Shown one piece after another: positions 61,901 to 64,000 of a stretch of DNA of 64,000 nt; position 1 is the stretch's first letter, and every line of letters begins with the position of its first letter. The stretch is from contig LS997566.1 in NCBI GenBank assembly GCA_000469685.2, positions 26,356,432-26,420,431 on the forward strand, given 5' to 3'. The DNA is from Haemonchus contortus. Its lineage: Eukaryota > Nematoda > Chromadorea > Rhabditida > Trichostrongylidae. Below the pieces are notes generated by a model. That model saw only the letters and a program-made list of their open reading frames with translations, was not told where the DNA came from and did not search any database. A program made the position numbers and the translations under genes.

Positions 61901-62107
61901 TTGAGACCCTAACACTTGGATGGGGATTCAACCGTACCCTCCGAAGGTCAGGGTCTTAGATGGTTATTATGGAAAGGATATTTGGGCCATTAAAGTCCTG
62001 ATCTGGTCCCTTTATTGAGAGATGAAGTTGGGTAGGCGTAGTGTCGTTCGCAGAATATTGTCCAGTAGCCCAAGGAGTAATAGCAGAAAGGCAGACAAGA
62101 GGCCCCG

Positions 62108-62260
62108 TTGAGTGGATCGCAGCAGTGCTGGGTATGCGCGGGACGTGCACACATTGCGTACCAATGTTTGTTCAAGGGTAAAGCGTATTGTAAGTTGTGC
62201 TCACGGCCGAGGCGTTTACCCAAAGCCTGTCAGATAAAAAATCACCGAGCCAAGCCTTCC
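62108..62260 (+). pseudogene. Gypsy-type Gag zinc-knuckle fragment
   Basis: The frame has CWVCAGRAHIAYQC, an exact CX2CX4HX4C knuckle, then FKGKAYCKLC...PKAC, a second knuckle without its His. This spacing is typical of nematode Gypsy-type polyproteins. No protease or RT follows. Confidence 0.5.
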
Positions 62261-62299
62261 GCTAGGGTGCGCTGGTGCGCGGAGCCTAGTGATTCCGAA

Positions 62300-63129
62300 G
62301 AGAAGGCTGATGAAGTGACAGTTAGCACAAAAGGTGACCTAAGCGCCCTCAAAACGCTTTCAGCCTTCAATTGTCTATTTACAGCTCCCGCATTTCGGAA
62401 AAAATTCCTGCCCCTCATTTCTTGTTTAATTGGGGTGCAGCTAATGTCCAATAAAGAAGAGTTGAGCTTCGCTCAAAGAGGGCAAATCTTGAGCGAGTTC
62501 TGAAAAGTTCGGCAGAAAAGTTTCAGATCACCCATTGGATCCACAAGCGCCGTGATTTGGTTTCCCACTAAGATGGACACCATCTATGGAGAAATGAAAG
62601 GAGAGAGCTTTCCGTCTCTACAAGCGATGCTATATACGACAACCTTGTTAACGACTGACGCGAGGTAGTGTGGAAAGCGATTACAATGATCCTATACGAT
62701 AACCTGATGATAAATGCGAATTCCATGCTTCCGTTTCATAACAAACGAATATCATCATCGGAAGTAGAGAAAAATTGAGAGAAGACGTAAGATTTCAAAC
62801 TATACTATTTCCGACCAATTGTATGCATGGTTGAACCAGATGGCCCCGAATTGAGCAAATCAACCTGCCGAGCCTCAGATATAACATGCATAAAAGTTGA
62901 AAGAAGAAGGTATCGCGATCTGAATATGGGAATCTCTTTGCACAGCAGCGATATCCATCGAATGCGATGAAAATAAACAAGAAAGGCTTTATAGGGAATA
63001 ACTTTAAAAAAGGAGTGGATTCAGGGCTCAGAGGCTGTCAAGAATTTCGTAACACTTACTAGAGTGTTCGGAAAGAAATTCAGCAGTGAACAGTCAATAA
63101 GAAGTTTCAAAACGTCTTTGTGGGAGCTA
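62300..63129. other. nothing recognised
   Basis: Non-coding without repeat-family match. Confidence 0.35.
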
Positions 63130-63430
63130 AGACACGCTTTATGAAAAAAACAGCAAAGTGAGAGCTTGCACTGAGGAAACAAACTTTATGTCGCTAGTAT
63201 GAGCTCGACATCCTATCAACCGCGCCATCGCCGCTTCGTGGAGTAGCTTTTTGGTTCGCTTATTGTGCAACACAGTGCAAGAATATAAGGTGGAAGAGGT
63301 TCCGTTCAGTTACATTATCTTTAAGTCGGCAACAGATTTTGTGGGTGAGTTTGTGATCAACGTTTGAAAACACTCATGGCCGTAACACTCATGGCCTGTA
63401 TTTCATCTCGAATGAGCCCTGCGACCAACT
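63130..63430 (+). repeat. tRNA-like dispersed repeat S, strongly decayed copy
   Basis: AACCGCGCCATCGCCGCTTC, CAACAGATTTTGTGGG and GATCAACGTTTGAAAACACT follow the S order with many changes. Confidence 0.45.
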
Positions 63431-63532
63431 ATTCTTTCTTGTAAGTCTGATGGGCAAGTTTTAGTTCATGCCCCGTCCCCCATAGGCGAAGTCCAGCGCT
63501 ACGATCATCGATGTTCTCATCATTCCTTCTCT

Positions 63533-63590
63533 ACTCACACACACACATTTATACATTCACCCACATACATACAAACACACACACTAATAA
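63533..63590 (+). repeat. CA-rich microsatellite
   Basis: Two short runs of ACACAC separated by ATTTATACATTCACCC-type sequence. The following sequence to 64000 holds nothing recognised. Confidence 0.8.
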
Positions 63591-64000
63591 ACCAAGGTCA
63601 ACCTAAGCGTTCCATACATATATAGTATGTAGTATATAAACTTTCCTATTTTAGGACGCGAACTAACGATTCGTCTTTCTCCTGCTGATGTCATAAACTC
63701 AAACAAACTTCTTCGTATGCAGTGCTGTTGCTTTGTTGCAAGTGCCACATGTACATTCATTATGAAGGTTGGATAGCTGGATTGCAGAGTTCATCTATGT
63801 GATTAACAATATTTTGCAGTCTGAACCAACACCTTCTTTACCTTGTGCTATTCCGCCTTGTGAGCCTGAGAATTACGGTTTCACTACATGTGACCTTCTG
63901 AGTCACTTTGAGTTAGTAATTGCTGTTCTTTTTTCTCCAGAAAACAGTATAGGATAAGACTAGAAATTCTTCCTTGTTCAGTTGCCAAAGAAAGCTGGTG

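Overview
The window looks like nuclear DNA of a nematode, most likely a strongylid (clade V, hookworm-like) worm. The evidence is one clean multi-exon gene with short exons, GTAAG/TTTCAG splice sites and a mix of 50-600 bp and multi-kilobase introns, plus a nematode-style transposon load (mariner, Tc1/mariner, piggyBac, pogo, CR1-like LINE, Penelope-like and BEL/Pao relics, tRNA-like SINEs, foldback MITEs and long tetranucleotide arrays). Nothing prokaryotic is present. Most long open frames are chance or repeat-derived. The species call is inference; the eukaryotic and nematode reading rests on gene structure and transposon families.

Layout. 0.2-18.5 kb holds the only confidently rebuilt host gene, an 11-TM amino-acid transporter of the AAAP (Aa_trans) family on the + strand. 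Its exons lie at 3.7, 5.8, 12.4-13.9, 16.7-17.0 and 18.0-18.5 kb, and the reading phase agrees at every junction. Its introns and 5' flank carry a mariner relic (0.7-1.35 kb), a Tc1/mariner transposase pseudogene (4.3-5.2 kb), two oppositely oriented copies of a dispersed repeat (1.36-2.37 and 6.64-8.45 kb, the second with about 730 bp of CAGA tandem repeat), a mariner element with TIRs and TA duplication (9.7-10.9 kb), a piggyBac fragment, a tRNA-like SINE, a Tc1-like MITE and a foldback MITE. 18.5-27 kb is gene-poor: three candidate minus-strand exons at 21.4-21.8 kb, three phase-compatible plus-strand exons at 24.4-24.9 kb with a possible PEX1-like N-domain, and a very CpG-rich foldback MITE at 25.7-26.0 kb. 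27.6-33.4 kb is a cluster of dispersed-repeat copies with nested small insertions.

33.9-43.4 kb contains a mariner C-terminal relic, colinear BEL/Pao remnants, an inverted pair of tRNA-like repeats around a pogo-type DDE_1 fragment and a foldback MITE, a deleted piggyBac element with TTAA-type ends, a perfect 131-bp palindrome next to a SINE, and a 1-kb foldback structure. 43.9-46.4 kb is a Penelope-like retroelement with an RT domain, a GIY-YIG endonuclease and a hammerhead-ribozyme-like motif at its 3' end. 47.9-59.3 kb contains decayed 128-bp repeat modules, a CR1-like LINE, a TIR element holding a mariner helix-turn-helix fragment, a TIR-bounded Tc1/mariner element and a second Tc1-like MITE. 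59.3-64 kb has more copies of the tRNA-like repeat and a Gypsy-type zinc-knuckle fragment.

No set of neighbouring genes forms a pathway. The strongest candidates for something undescribed are structural DNA features: a dispersed repeat built from 128-bp modules in variable copy number (1, 1, 3 and 5), a group of foldback MITEs that share termini but have unrelated interiors, and the inverted repeat pair flanking early transporter exons.
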